A DNA stretch of 64,000 bases from Cupriavidus pauculus (lineage in GTDB: Bacteria; Pseudomonadota; Gammaproteobacteria; Burkholderiales; Burkholderiaceae). The translations under genes were made by a program, and so were the position numbers. Under the pieces are notes generated by a model. It was not told the DNA's origin. It searched no databases and saw only the letters and a list, made by a program, of their open reading frames with translations. Below are positions 49,965-57,685 of this stretch, in pieces (the stretch's first letter is position 1; each line of letters begins with the position of its first letter). Location of the stretch: the NCBI RefSeq assembly GCF_002858765.1, contig NZ_PJRP01000016.1:1-64000 (forward strand), read 5' to 3'.

Positions 49965-50966
49965 TCAGAGCGTGGCGCCGATCTTGCGCAGTTCGGGGAT
50001 GGCCGGGGCCTTGGCCACCCAGAGTTCGTCGAACTTCTTGATGACCGGCTGCGGGTCGTAGCTGGACGCGCTCTTGAACGCCACCGACGACTGCCTGAGC
50101 TTGTCCACCAGGCCGGCCTCGGTGGTCACGATGTCGTGGATCTGCGCGGTCAGCGCCTGGTTCACCAGTTGGCGCACCAGGTCGCGGTCCTTGGCATCGA
50201 GCCCGGCCCAGATGCGGCCCGACACCAGTGGCGCGAACGGCATGAACAGCGCGTTCATCGGCAGCAGCGCCTTCGAGATCTTGTCGTAGCGCTGGTTCCA
50301 GGACAGTTCGATGTCGGCTTCCAGCCCGTCCACCTGGCCGTTGGTCATGGCGTCGAACACGGCCGGGGTGGGGATGGGCGTGGGCGCGGCACCCAGCATC
50401 GAGTAGAAGTCGCGGTAGACCGGCGTGGGGTTGATCCGCAGCTTCATGCCCTTGAGGTCGTCGGGCGAGCCGATGTCCTTGGTGGCAAACACCACGCGCA
50501 TGCCGGTGATGCCCCAGCCCAGGCCGATGGTGCCGGTTTCGCGCGGCAGGGCTTCGAGCAGCTTCAGCGCGGCCGGCGTGCGCACCAGCTTGGCCACGCT
50601 GGCCGTGGAGCGCACCAGGTACGGGGCGTTGATGGCGGCCACGCTCGATACGCGCGACCCCAGTTCGGCGGCCTGGATCCAGCCCATGTCGAGCGCGCCC
50701 GACTGCAGCTGCTGCATCATGGCCGATTCGTTGCCAAGCTGGCCAGAGTGAAACACCGTGACGCTGAGCCGGCCGTCGGTTTCCTTCTTCAGCGATTCGC
50801 CGAATGCCACGGCGGCGCGGTTCCACGAATGGCCGGCCGGGGTAATCAGGCCGAGGCGGAATTCCTTGGTGGTGGCGGCGCGCGTGGTGGACGTGATCAC
50901 CAGCGGCGCGGCGGCCGTGGCCAGCGCGGTGGTCTTCAGAAAGCGGCGGCGGGTGAAGTGGGACAT
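49965..50966 (-). CDS. dctP: TRAP transporter substrate-binding protein DctP
   Basis: A 333-residue periplasmic receptor. The N-terminus TRRRFLKTTALATAAAPLVI is a twin-arginine (Tat) signal. The mature part shows the DctP fold, with the conserved Arg region MKLRINPTPVYRDFY and AMTNGQVDGLEADIEL. It binds a carboxylate and passes it to DctQM. It is the last transporter gene; the gap to dctM contains a heptamer repeat. The ligand is unknown, but the co-encoded DHDPS-family aldolase suggests a keto- or sugar acid. Confidence 0.93.
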   Translation of the reverse strand: MSHFTRRRFLKTTALATAAAPLVITSTTRAATTKEFRLGLITPAGHSWNRAAVAFGESLKKETDGRLSVTVFHSGQLGNESAMMQQLQSGALDMGWIQAAELGSRVSSVAAINAPYLVRSTASVAKLVRTPAALKLLEALPRETGTIGLGWGITGMRVVFATKDIGSPDDLKGMKLRINPTPVYRDFYSMLGAAPTPIPTPAVFDAMTNGQVDGLEADIELSWNQRYDKISKALLPMNALFMPFAPLVSGRIWAGLDAKDRDLVRQLVNQALTAQIHDIVTTEAGLVDKLRQSSVAFKSASSYDPQPVIKKFDELWVAKAPAIPELRKIGATL

Positions 50967-51000
50967 GGCAGGCTCCTGTACGGTCGGGGGGTTGGCGATG

Positions 51001-51028
51001 AGCGGTAAGCGGTAAGCGGTAAGCGATT
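51001..51028. repeat. heptamer tandem repeat AGCGGTA
   Basis: Three exact copies (51001-51021) and a decayed fourth (AGCGATT) fill most of the 71-bp gap between dctM and dctP. The unit is not a multiple of three, but the array is not inside a coding frame. Copy number could alter dctP mRNA or its translation distance. Confidence 0.85.
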
Positions 51029-51037
51029 GGGAATGTG

Positions 51038-52303
51038 CTACTTCAGCAGGCCGATGGACAGACTGGGGAACAGCGACAGCAGCAGCAGTCCCACGCAGCT
51101 GATCAGGAAGAAGGGCAGGGTGACCATGAACATCTTGCCGGGCTTGGCCCCGGTGACGGCCGACGCCACGAAGAAGCTCAGCCCCACCGGCGGCGACATC
51201 AGCCCCAGCACCAGGTTGATCACGATGACCACGCCAAAGTGACGCGGATCGATGTGGTAGACCTCGGTGGCCACGGGCAGCAGGATCGGCACGGTCATGA
51301 TCAGGCCCGGAATGCCGTCGATGACGGTGCCGATGATCAGCAGGATGACGTTGGCCAGCAGCAGGAAGGCAATCGGGCTGTGCGCCACGGTCTGGATCCA
51401 GGTGGCCACCATCTGCGGGATCTTCCCGTAGATCAGCAGCCACGAGAACACGGCGGCGGCGGCCACCAGGAACAGCACGATGGCCGAGTAGATGGCCGAG
51501 CGCAGCAGGATGGCCGGCAGCGTGCGCATGTCGAATTCCTTCGTCACGTAGCGCCCGACCAGCGCGGCGGCCAGCGCGCCCACGGCGGCGGCCTCGGTGG
51601 GATTGGCCAGGCCGGCCAGGATCGAGCCCACGATCACGATCGGGATCAGCAGCGTCGGGCTGGCCTGCAGCACGGTCGTCGCGCGCTCGCGCAGCGTCTG
51701 GCGGGCGCTGCGCGGGTAGTTGTAGAACAGGCCCATGATGGCGATGATCACGAAGAACAGCAGCGTCAGCAGCACGCCGGGCAGGATGCCGGCGATCAGC
51801 ATGTCGCCCACGGCCACCTGGGCCAGCACGCTGTAGACCACGAACATCACCGACGGCGGGATGATGGGCCCGAGCATGCCGCCGTAGACGGTCAGGCCCG
51901 CCGCGAAGGTCTTGTCGTAGCCCTGTTTTTCCATCTCCGGCACCATGACCTGCGCCATGATGGCCACCTGCGCGGTGGCCGAGCCGATGATCGACGACAC
52001 CAGCATGTTGGCCAGGATGTTGACGTAGGCCAGCCCGCCCTTGACCGAGCCGACGAACGCCATCGACAGGTCCACCAGCCGGCGCGTGATGCCGCCGCTG
52101 TTCATGATCTCGCCAATCAGGATGAACAGCGGGATGGCGATCAGGCCGTAGCTGTCCACGCCGGCGAACATCTGCGTGGGAAACGACTGCAGCAGCACGG
52201 TGTCGCCGGTGCTGAAGATGAAGGCCAGGCCGGACAGGCACAGGCAGATGCCGATGGGCACGCCCGCCAGCATCACGGCGCAGAAGAAAAGGGTGGTGGT
52301 CAT
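51038..52303 (-). CDS. dctM: TRAP transporter large permease DctM
   Basis: A 421-residue integral membrane protein with 11-13 helices. Family blocks are the N-terminal GVPIGICLCLSGLAFIFS, SATAQVAIMAQVMVPEMEKQ, GGMLGPIIPPSVMFVVY and LGLMSPPVGLSFFVAS. It is the transport subunit, with sodium-coupled uptake. It starts 3 bp after the dctQ stop, so the two are coupled. Confidence 0.95.
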   Translation of the reverse strand: MTTTLFFCAVMLAGVPIGICLCLSGLAFIFSTGDTVLLQSFPTQMFAGVDSYGLIAIPLFILIGEIMNSGGITRRLVDLSMAFVGSVKGGLAYVNILANMLVSSIIGSATAQVAIMAQVMVPEMEKQGYDKTFAAGLTVYGGMLGPIIPPSVMFVVYSVLAQVAVGDMLIAGILPGVLLTLLFFVIIAIMGLFYNYPRSARQTLRERATTVLQASPTLLIPIVIVGSILAGLANPTEAAAVGALAAALVGRYVTKEFDMRTLPAILLRSAIYSAIVLFLVAAAAVFSWLLIYGKIPQMVATWIQTVAHSPIAFLLLANVILLIIGTVIDGIPGLIMTVPILLPVATEVYHIDPRHFGVVIVINLVLGLMSPPVGLSFFVASAVTGAKPGKMFMVTLPFFLISCVGLLLLSLFPSLSIGLLK

Positions 52304-52306
52304 GAC

Positions 52307-52951
52307 TCAGTTCACCGATTCGGCCGTGCCGACATGGAACTCGGGGTACGCCCGGCGGGGCGCCAGGTCCAGGTCTTCGAGCAGGTTGGCCAGCGCGTGC
52401 AGGCTCAGCGTGCAGGCGAACAGCGGCATGATCAGCTGCAGCACCCACATCGGCCATTCCAGCGTCTGCGTGTGCTCGGTGTAGAGGAAGTTGAACGACT
52501 GGGCCGCGTATTCCCTGGCGTCGAAGTTGAAATTGACGATGCCGACCGGGTCCATCCACAGCCAGCACATGGCGATCATGGCCAGGCCGAACACCAGCAC
52601 GCCGCCCGTGGCGATGACCTTGGCGGCGCGGGCCAGCTTCTGCGGCAGTTGTTCGGTCAGCAGCCCCACCGCGAAATCCAGGCGCAGGCGCGTCATGACC
52701 GAGGCGCCGACGAAGGTCAGCCATACCACCGAGTAGACCGAGGCCTCGTCCACCCAGTAGAGCGGCAGGCCGGCATAGCGCGTCGCCACGTTCAGCAGGA
52801 TCAGCAGCACCAGCAGGGTCATCAGCCCGCCAAGCGCCAGGCGCTCCACGGCGAGCACGGCGTCGGAGGCGCGCAGCACCCAGCGCACCGGGCGCGCCAC
52901 GGGTGGGCTGGCGGACGCTGTGTCCGCCGTGATCGAGGAGAAGTCGGGCAT
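52307..52951 (-). CDS. dctQ: TRAP transporter small permease DctQ
   Basis: A 214-residue membrane protein with four main helices. LILLNVATRYAGLPLYWVDE is the DctQ signature, followed by YSVVWLTFVGASVMTRL. It is somewhat longer than usual because of a charged region between helices three and four (NFNFDAREYAAQSFNFLYTE). ATG 52951 has AGGAG ten bases upstream. It is directly upstream of dctM and downstream of the DHDPS-family gene. Confidence 0.92.
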   Translation of the reverse strand: MPDFSSITADTASASPPVARPVRWVLRASDAVLAVERLALGGLMTLLVLLILLNVATRYAGLPLYWVDEASVYSVVWLTFVGASVMTRLRLDFAVGLLTEQLPQKLARAAKVIATGGVLVFGLAMIAMCWLWMDPVGIVNFNFDAREYAAQSFNFLYTEHTQTLEWPMWVLQLIMPLFACTLSLHALANLLEDLDLAPRRAYPEFHVGTAESVN

Positions 52952-53062
52952 GGCTGTAAAGCTCCTGTGCGTGGATATCGGCCGGGCCGGATCGAGCAAG
53001 TTGGATGCCAGTCGGCGCGCCATGGCGCCGGGCTGGCATCGCCTGCGTCGGTCCAGGCTGCG

Positions 53063-53977
53063 TCAGGCCACCGACTGGTACTGGGCGGGCCGCGTGGCCA
53101 GCGCCTGACGCACCACGCGTTCGACGAAGGCGCGTTCCTCGCCGATCAGCGGCAGGCGCGGGCGGCGCATGTGCTCGGTGCCCACGCCCACGATGACGTC
53201 GATCAGCTTCAGGTTCTGCACGAGCTTGTTCGACACGTCGAGATGCAGCATCGGCGTCATCCAGCGGTAGAGCTTCAGTGCCTCGGCAAAATTGCCTGCG
53301 CGCATGAGATCGAACAGCGCCACGGTCTCGCGCGGGAAGGCGCAGCCCACGCCGGCCAGCAGGCCGTCGCAGCCGACGGCCAGCCCTTCGTAGGCCAGGT
53401 CGTCCACGCCCATGAAGATCTGGTAGCGGTCGCCCACGGCGTTGCGCAGGTCGGTCACGCGGCGGATGTCGCCCGTGCTTTCCTTGACCGCGGCAATCCA
53501 CTTGCAGTCGGCCAGTTCGGCCATGTGCTCGGGCTTGAGGTCCACCCGGTAGGCCACCGGGTTGTTGTAGACCATCACCGGCTTCTGGGCCGCTTCGGCC
53601 ATGGCGCGGACGTTCTGCATGGCCTCGCGGGCGTCGGCCACGTAGATCACCGACGGCATGACCATGAAACCGGCCACGCCCAGCTTGTTGGCGCCGTCGA
53701 TATAGCGCAGCGCGTCGCGTGTGCTGGTCTCGGACACGTTGGCCAGCACGGGAATGCGGCCGTCGGCGGCTTCCAGCGCAATGCGCGCCACGTCGAGTTT
53801 TTCTTCCAGCGACAGCGTGCTGGCCTCGCCCAGCGATCCGCACGTGACCAGCCCATGGATGCCGTTGCGGATCTGGAAGTCGATATGGCGGATGGTGCCT
53901 TCGGCATCGATGCGCTCGTCGGCGTGGAATTTGGTCGTGACGGCCGGGAAGATGCCGGTCCAGCGCGGATTGCTCAT
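53063..53977 (-). CDS. dihydrodipicolinate synthase/N-acetylneuraminate lyase family aldolase
   Basis: A 304-residue TIM-barrel class I aldolase. Readable elements are GIFPAVTTKFHADERIDAEG, GLVTCGSLGEASTLSLEEK, VYNNPVAYRVDL (with Tyr of the catalytic triad) and WIAAVKESTGD, whose Lys forms the Schiff base. It probably cleaves or dehydrates a 2-keto acid taken up by the TRAP system. True DapA function is unlikely given the context. ATG 53977 has GAGGAG upstream. It is the first gene of the minus-strand operon. Confidence 0.93.
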   Translation of the reverse strand: MSNPRWTGIFPAVTTKFHADERIDAEGTIRHIDFQIRNGIHGLVTCGSLGEASTLSLEEKLDVARIALEAADGRIPVLANVSETSTRDALRYIDGANKLGVAGFMVMPSVIYVADAREAMQNVRAMAEAAQKPVMVYNNPVAYRVDLKPEHMAELADCKWIAAVKESTGDIRRVTDLRNAVGDRYQIFMGVDDLAYEGLAVGCDGLLAGVGCAFPRETVALFDLMRAGNFAEALKLYRWMTPMLHLDVSNKLVQNLKLIDVIVGVGTEHMRRPRLPLIGEERAFVERVVRQALATRPAQYQSVA

Positions 53978-54415
53978 GAAGAACTCCTCGGTTGGGAAGG
54001 TGACGCCGCGTAGCTGGCGGTCTGTCGAACGCACCGGCACGCCGCATGAAAATATCTTGTAAATATATTAAGGATATTTTTGAAGAATAATCCAGCACGA
54101 ACCATGCCAGTGGAAACCCGGATAGGCGGCGTGCCGGAAAACGGCGTCAGGTGGGGGTTTGGGGCAGGGCGTGCGTTGCGGGCCGCCTGTCAGGGCGCAG
54201 CGGCAGGGAGCATCCCGGGGCATGGATGCACGCAGGGGTGCACGGTGGGCGGGGGCATGCACCGATACGGTTACCGGGATGGCGGGGCGCGATCAGACGC
54301 GCATTTCCCAGCGCAAGGTTCGGTACGTGACGGGTCGATCCCTAGCCGATCCCTCGCCCATGCCGGGCCGGCTGCGAGCCCCTGCCAGATGACGGGCCAG
54401 GTGTCAGGCCAGATG
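53978..54415. other. 438-bp intergenic region, no gene seen
   Basis: It contains the promoter of the minus-strand DHDPS/TRAP operon, an AT-rich dyad at 54049-54080, and at its right end a 12-bp-period tandem array. Open frames here are GC-skew artefacts without family similarity. Confidence 0.6.
54049..54080. promoter_or_regulatory. AT-rich dyad upstream of DHDPS/TRAP operon
   Basis: AAAATATC and GATATTTT are exact complements separated by 16 nt, in an AT-rich island within GC-rich DNA, 72 bp upstream of the aldolase start. It is the best candidate for the operon promoter and for binding by the GntR regulator at 49197. The assignment is inference. Confidence 0.5.
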
Positions 54416-54424
54416 TCAGGCCGG
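54380..54424. repeat. 12-bp-period tandem array at DHFR-like gene 3' end
   Basis: Units with cores at 54380 (CCCTGCC), 54392 (ACGGGCC), 54404 (TCAGGCC) and 54416 (TCAGGCC) keep an exact 12-bp spacing. The last unit includes the complement of the reductase stop codon (54416-54418). Confidence 0.8.
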
Positions 54425-55036
54425 ATTGAACGCGCCCGTTTTCACCGCGCCATCGCGCTCGTAGCGAGTGACCAATACACCCGTGGGCAAGGTCGTCGAC
54501 GCGGCCAGGCGGAAAGCCGAGGGCAGGGCGTTGCCGTCGAACAGCCGCTTGCCCCGGCCGAGCACGACCGGATAGACCAGCAGCCGCAGGGTGTCCACCA
54601 GATCGGTAGCCAGTAGCTGCTGCATCAGGTCGCTGCTGCCAAGGATCAGCAGATCGGGCCCGGCAGCACGCTTGAGGTCGCGTAGCGCCGTGACGACGTC
54701 GGTGCCCAGGGCCTGGCTGTGCTGCCATGCCAGCGTCGTGGGGTGGTGGGTGGCAACGTGTTTGACGGTGCCGTTGAACTGGTCGGCGATGCCGCGATGC
54801 GGCGCGCCTTGCGACACGTGAGGCCAGTAGCCCGCGAAGATGTCGTAGGTGCGGCGGCCCAGCACCAGCTCGAACGGCTGCGCCAGCGCCCCGCCCATGA
54901 CTTCGCCGGACCCATCGGCATACGGCACGATCCAGCCGCCGTGGGCAAAGCCATCGCTGGTGTCTTCGTCCGGGCCGCCCGGCGCCTGCATGACGCCGTC
55001 CAGGCTGAGGAATGCGGCAAAGGTGAGTTGTCTCAT
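54416..55036 (-). CDS. dihydrofolate reductase/RibD C-terminal family protein
   Basis: A 206-residue reductase-fold protein. It begins MRQLTFAAFLSLDGVMQAPG, typical of YyaP/RibD-C-like proteins. Further blocks are FELVLGRRTYDIFAGYWP, LLILGSSDLMQQLL and YPVVLGRGKRLF. It probably uses NADPH; the substrate is unknown. Sequence upstream extends open but is low-complexity repeat translation, so ATG 55036 is the start although its ribosome-binding site is weak. It is flanked on both sides by 12-bp-period arrays. Confidence 0.9.
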   Translation of the reverse strand: MRQLTFAAFLSLDGVMQAPGGPDEDTSDGFAHGGWIVPYADGSGEVMGGALAQPFELVLGRRTYDIFAGYWPHVSQGAPHRGIADQFNGTVKHVATHHPTTLAWQHSQALGTDVVTALRDLKRAAGPDLLILGSSDLMQQLLATDLVDTLRLLVYPVVLGRGKRLFDGNALPSAFRLAASTTLPTGVLVTRYERDGAVKTGAFNPA

Positions 55037-55098
55037 GGCGGGGGGCTCGGTTGGCGCGGCGGGGCCGAAGATGCCATGGTAGGCGCCAGCCGACGATA

Positions 55099-55170
55099 TG
55101 GCGACGTGTAGGGCGACAAGCGTGGCGACACGTATGGCGACACGCCTGGCGGCCCTTATGGCAACCCGCA
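55099..55170. repeat. six-unit 12-bp-period tandem array upstream of DHFR-like gene
   Basis: Units begin exactly every 12 bp at 55099, 55111, 55123, 55135, 55147 and 55159. Their cores are TGGCGAC, GGGCGAC, TGGCGAC, TGGCGAC, TGGCGGC and TGGCAAC. The array lies 63-134 bp upstream of the reductase start and would be in its 5' leader or promoter. Confidence 0.88.
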
Positions 55171-55177
55171 TGCGCGC

Positions 55178-55209
55178 AAAAAAAACGCCGCGCCCAGGGA
55201 AGGCGCGGC
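55178..55209 (-). terminator. strong rho-independent terminator on minus strand
   Basis: Read on the minus strand, GCCGCGCC and GGCGCGGC form a perfect 8-bp stem around a 7-nt loop, followed by eight T. The nearest minus-strand gene upstream is the hybrid kinase ending at 55715. The stressosome/kinase transcript would therefore end here after running antisense through the small plus-strand gene at 55400-55660. Confidence 0.85.
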
Positions 55210-55399
55210 CGTCAGAAGCACCCGCAACCGGGATATGTCCGGGTGCGTAGCCAATCTAGCGGAACGAACATGTGACTGATTATGTCCGTATAGGCGACTT
55301 TCTGGACACACACGCCGGGCGCAACTCCGGTAACCTTTGGCGCGTCAGAGGGGATGGTTCACACCATGATGTGAGCCAAAAACAGATCAGGAGATCGCG

Positions 55400-55660
55400 A
55401 TGGTACGCAATGCCTTACGCGACGCGGAGATGCTGGAGCAGTACGTCAACTATCTGCAGACCAGAGTCGCCAAGCAGCAGGCTGTCGTCGCACAGCTCAG
55501 GGAATGCGGGCTGGACCCGCACGAAGACCAGGTCGTCCTGGACAATCTGGAAGGCGCCACCGAAGCGTTGGCGCAGCAGCTCAACCAGCTCAGGGCCCAG
55601 CCGGCCCAGCCCGGCGTGGCCGAACGGCGTACGGCAACGCTACACCACGCGGTGGCCTGA
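55400..55660 (+). CDS. small coiled-coil protein, function unknown
   Basis: An 86-residue hypothetical protein. Residues ~5-70 form one or two amphipathic helices (AEMLEQYVNYLQTRVAKQQA, EGATEALAQQLNQLRAQ) with heptad-like hydrophobics; the tail is basic. A good AGGAG ribosome-binding site lies seven bases upstream of the ATG. It is transcribed toward the kinase module and lies within the region the module's transcript probably crosses. No family is recognised. The consistent ribosome-binding site and composition support a real gene. Confidence 0.7.
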   Translation: MVRNALRDAEMLEQYVNYLQTRVAKQQAVVAQLRECGLDPHEDQVVLDNLEGATEALAQQLNQLRAQPAQPGVAERRTATLHHAVA

Positions 55661-55714
55661 GGCGCGGCAGCGCGCCACGCCCATCCCCTTGCCCTTGCCA
55701 CGCGCGGCCTGTGG

Positions 55715-57685
55715 CTACTGCGTCGGGACAATCGCCGTTTCGATGGCGTCCATCAGTTCCTGCAGCCGCAGCGGTTTGCCGCAGACCGCGTCGAAGCCCG
55801 ATTCCATGGCGGCGCGGCGGTCCTGCTGGCGCGTGAACGCGGTCAGGGCCACGGCGGGCACGCGCTGTAGCGCCTCCACGGCTTCGCGTACGCGGATCTC
55901 GCGGATCAGGTCGTTGCCGTCGCGGCCGGGCAGGCCAATATCGCTGATCAGCAGGTCCGGCGTGACACGCGCCACTTCGTCCAGCGCCTCGTCGCAATCG
56001 CGCGCCGTGCGCACCCGAGCGCCGTAGTCCGTCAGGATCGCGGCCAGCGCGGCCGCCGCGTCGGCGTCATCCTCCACCACCAGTACGTCCAGCGCCGTCA
56101 GCGGCACCGATTGCTGCAGCGCCGGCACGTCTTCGCTGGCTGGGGGCGCTTCCGGCGCGCCCACATCGGCCAGCGGAATCACCACCTCGAAGGTCGCGCC
56201 CAGGCCCACGCCGGCGCTGAACGCCTGCACCGTGCCGCCGTGCATTTCGCAGAGATGCTTGACGATGGCCAGCCCCAGGCCCAGGCCGCCGTGCTTGCGG
56301 CGGTTGGTGTCCTCGCTCTGGGTAAAGCGGTCGAACAGCAGCGGCACGAATTCGGCCGGAATGCCCCGTCCGTTGTCGATCACGCGCACGCGCAGGTAGT
56401 CGGTGTCGGACGACACGTCGATCAGCACCGTGCCGTCCTGCGGCGAGAACTTGATCGCGTTGGACACCAGGTTCCACAGGATCTGCTGGAACCGGGCCGC
56501 GTCGAGCCATGCAGACTCCGCCGTGGCCGGTGCCAGGTGCAGTTCCAGCGTGACCTGCCGCTCGGCGGCCTGCGCCTGCATGGTGTCCAGCGCGCCGCGT
56601 ACCACCTCGGCCACGTTGGCGCGCTCGCGTTCCAGCTTCATCTTGCCCACGTTGAGCATCGACACGTCGACCAGATCGGCCACCAGCCGGCGCTGGATCG
56701 CCACGTTGCGTTCCACGGCGGCCAGCCCGCGCCGGCCTTCCTCGGAATCGATGTGGCGGGCCAGCACGTGGGTCCACACCGAGATCACGTTGAGCGGGTT
56801 GCGCAGCTCGTGCGACAGGATGGCGATGAAGTCGTCCTTCATGCGGTTCAGCCGCTCCACGGCGGCACGCGCGGCCTGCTCGCGCTCGATCAATTGCTCG
56901 CGCTGGCGCTCCAGGTTGATGTGGTCGGTGATGTTCGACACCACGGCCACCTTGACGCCTGTTTCCAGCACCGCCGAGATGCTCCACTCCAGGTGCATGG
57001 TCTCGCCATTGGCATCCTCCAGCGGGAACGTGCCCTGCCAGCCGTCCACCCGTCCGTGGCCGGTGGCTTCGACGATCTGGTCGCGGTACGCCGGCGGCGC
57101 GAAGGCGGCCACGGGCTGGCCCAGCAGGTCGCCCTCGGTGCGCTTGAGCAGCGTCAGCATGGCCGGATTCACGTCGACAAAGCGCCCGGCCAGGTCCAGC
57201 GTGCAGATGCCGCCGATGGCCTGGTGGTAGATCGCGCGGAAGCGGGCCTCGCTCTCGCGCATCGACCGCTCGGCCGCACTGGCGCGCAGCAGCGACGCAA
57301 TGGTAGCCACAAGCACGCCAGGCTCGGCCGGGTGGACCAGGTAGGCGCTGGCCCCGGCATCGAGGCCGCGCACCTTGTCGTAGTCGGCCACGTAGGTCGC
57401 TGACAGATGCACCACGGGCACGGTGGCGGTTTCGGGTCGGCCGCGCAGGATGCGGCAGACCTGGAAGCCATCGATATCGGGCAGGTTGACGTCCAGCACC
57501 ACGGCCGACACGCTGGTGTCGGCCAGCTGCAGGGCCTCCTGTCCGCTTTCGGCCTCGGCCGTGCGGTAGCCCGCCGCGGTCAGCACGCGTACCGTGGCGT
57601 AGCGCGTCACCGGGTTGTCGTCGACCACCAGCACCAGCGGGTCCGAAGCGCCGGACTGGGGTGCATTGCGGTTTTCATCCGGCAT
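55715..57685 (-). CDS. soluble hybrid histidine kinase REC-PAS-HisKA-HATPase-REC
   Basis: A 656-residue cytoplasmic kinase. The N-terminal receiver (VLVVDDNPVTRYA, LDVNLPDIDG) lacks the usual invariant Lys: the KP position reads YLVHPAEP. A PAS domain follows (RFRAIYHQAIGGICTLDL). HisKA has ILSHELRNPLNVIS, the ATPase NAIKF, DNGRGIP and GGLGLGLAIV. The C-terminal receiver keeps its Asp (ISDIGLPGRDG) and Lys (CGKPLR). No membrane segment is present. It overlaps the upstream kinase gene by 11 bp and ends the rsb module, so it may be the output of the stressosome. Confidence 0.93.
   Translation of the reverse strand: MPDENRNAPQSGASDPLVLVVDDNPVTRYATVRVLTAAGYRTAEAESGQEALQLADTSVSAVVLDVNLPDIDGFQVCRILRGRPETATVPVVHLSATYVADYDKVRGLDAGASAYLVHPAEPGVLVATIASLLRASAAERSMRESEARFRAIYHQAIGGICTLDLAGRFVDVNPAMLTLLKRTEGDLLGQPVAAFAPPAYRDQIVEATGHGRVDGWQGTFPLEDANGETMHLEWSISAVLETGVKVAVVSNITDHINLERQREQLIEREQAARAAVERLNRMKDDFIAILSHELRNPLNVISVWTHVLARHIDSEEGRRGLAAVERNVAIQRRLVADLVDVSMLNVGKMKLERERANVAEVVRGALDTMQAQAAERQVTLELHLAPATAESAWLDAARFQQILWNLVSNAIKFSPQDGTVLIDVSSDTDYLRVRVIDNGRGIPAEFVPLLFDRFTQSEDTNRRKHGGLGLGLAIVKHLCEMHGGTVQAFSAGVGLGATFEVVIPLADVGAPEAPPASEDVPALQQSVPLTALDVLVVEDDADAAAALAAILTDYGARVRTARDCDEALDEVARVTPDLLISDIGLPGRDGNDLIREIRVREAVEALQRVPAVALTAFTRQQDRRAAMESGFDAVCGKPLRLQELMDAIETAIVPTQ

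Larger units (their letters stand above)
55037..55399. other. 363-bp intergenic region, no gene seen
   Basis: From left to right it holds the 12-bp-period array (55099-55170), a minus-strand terminator (55178-55209), an inverted repeat GCACCCG/CGGGTGC around 55218-55246, and the promoter region for the small gene at 55400 with its AGGAG ribosome-binding site. No RNA gene was recognised. Confidence 0.6.

Noticed and set aside
54380..55170. CRISPR-like array
   Set aside because: Units are 12 bp with no unique spacers and no cas genes; these are simple tandem repeats.
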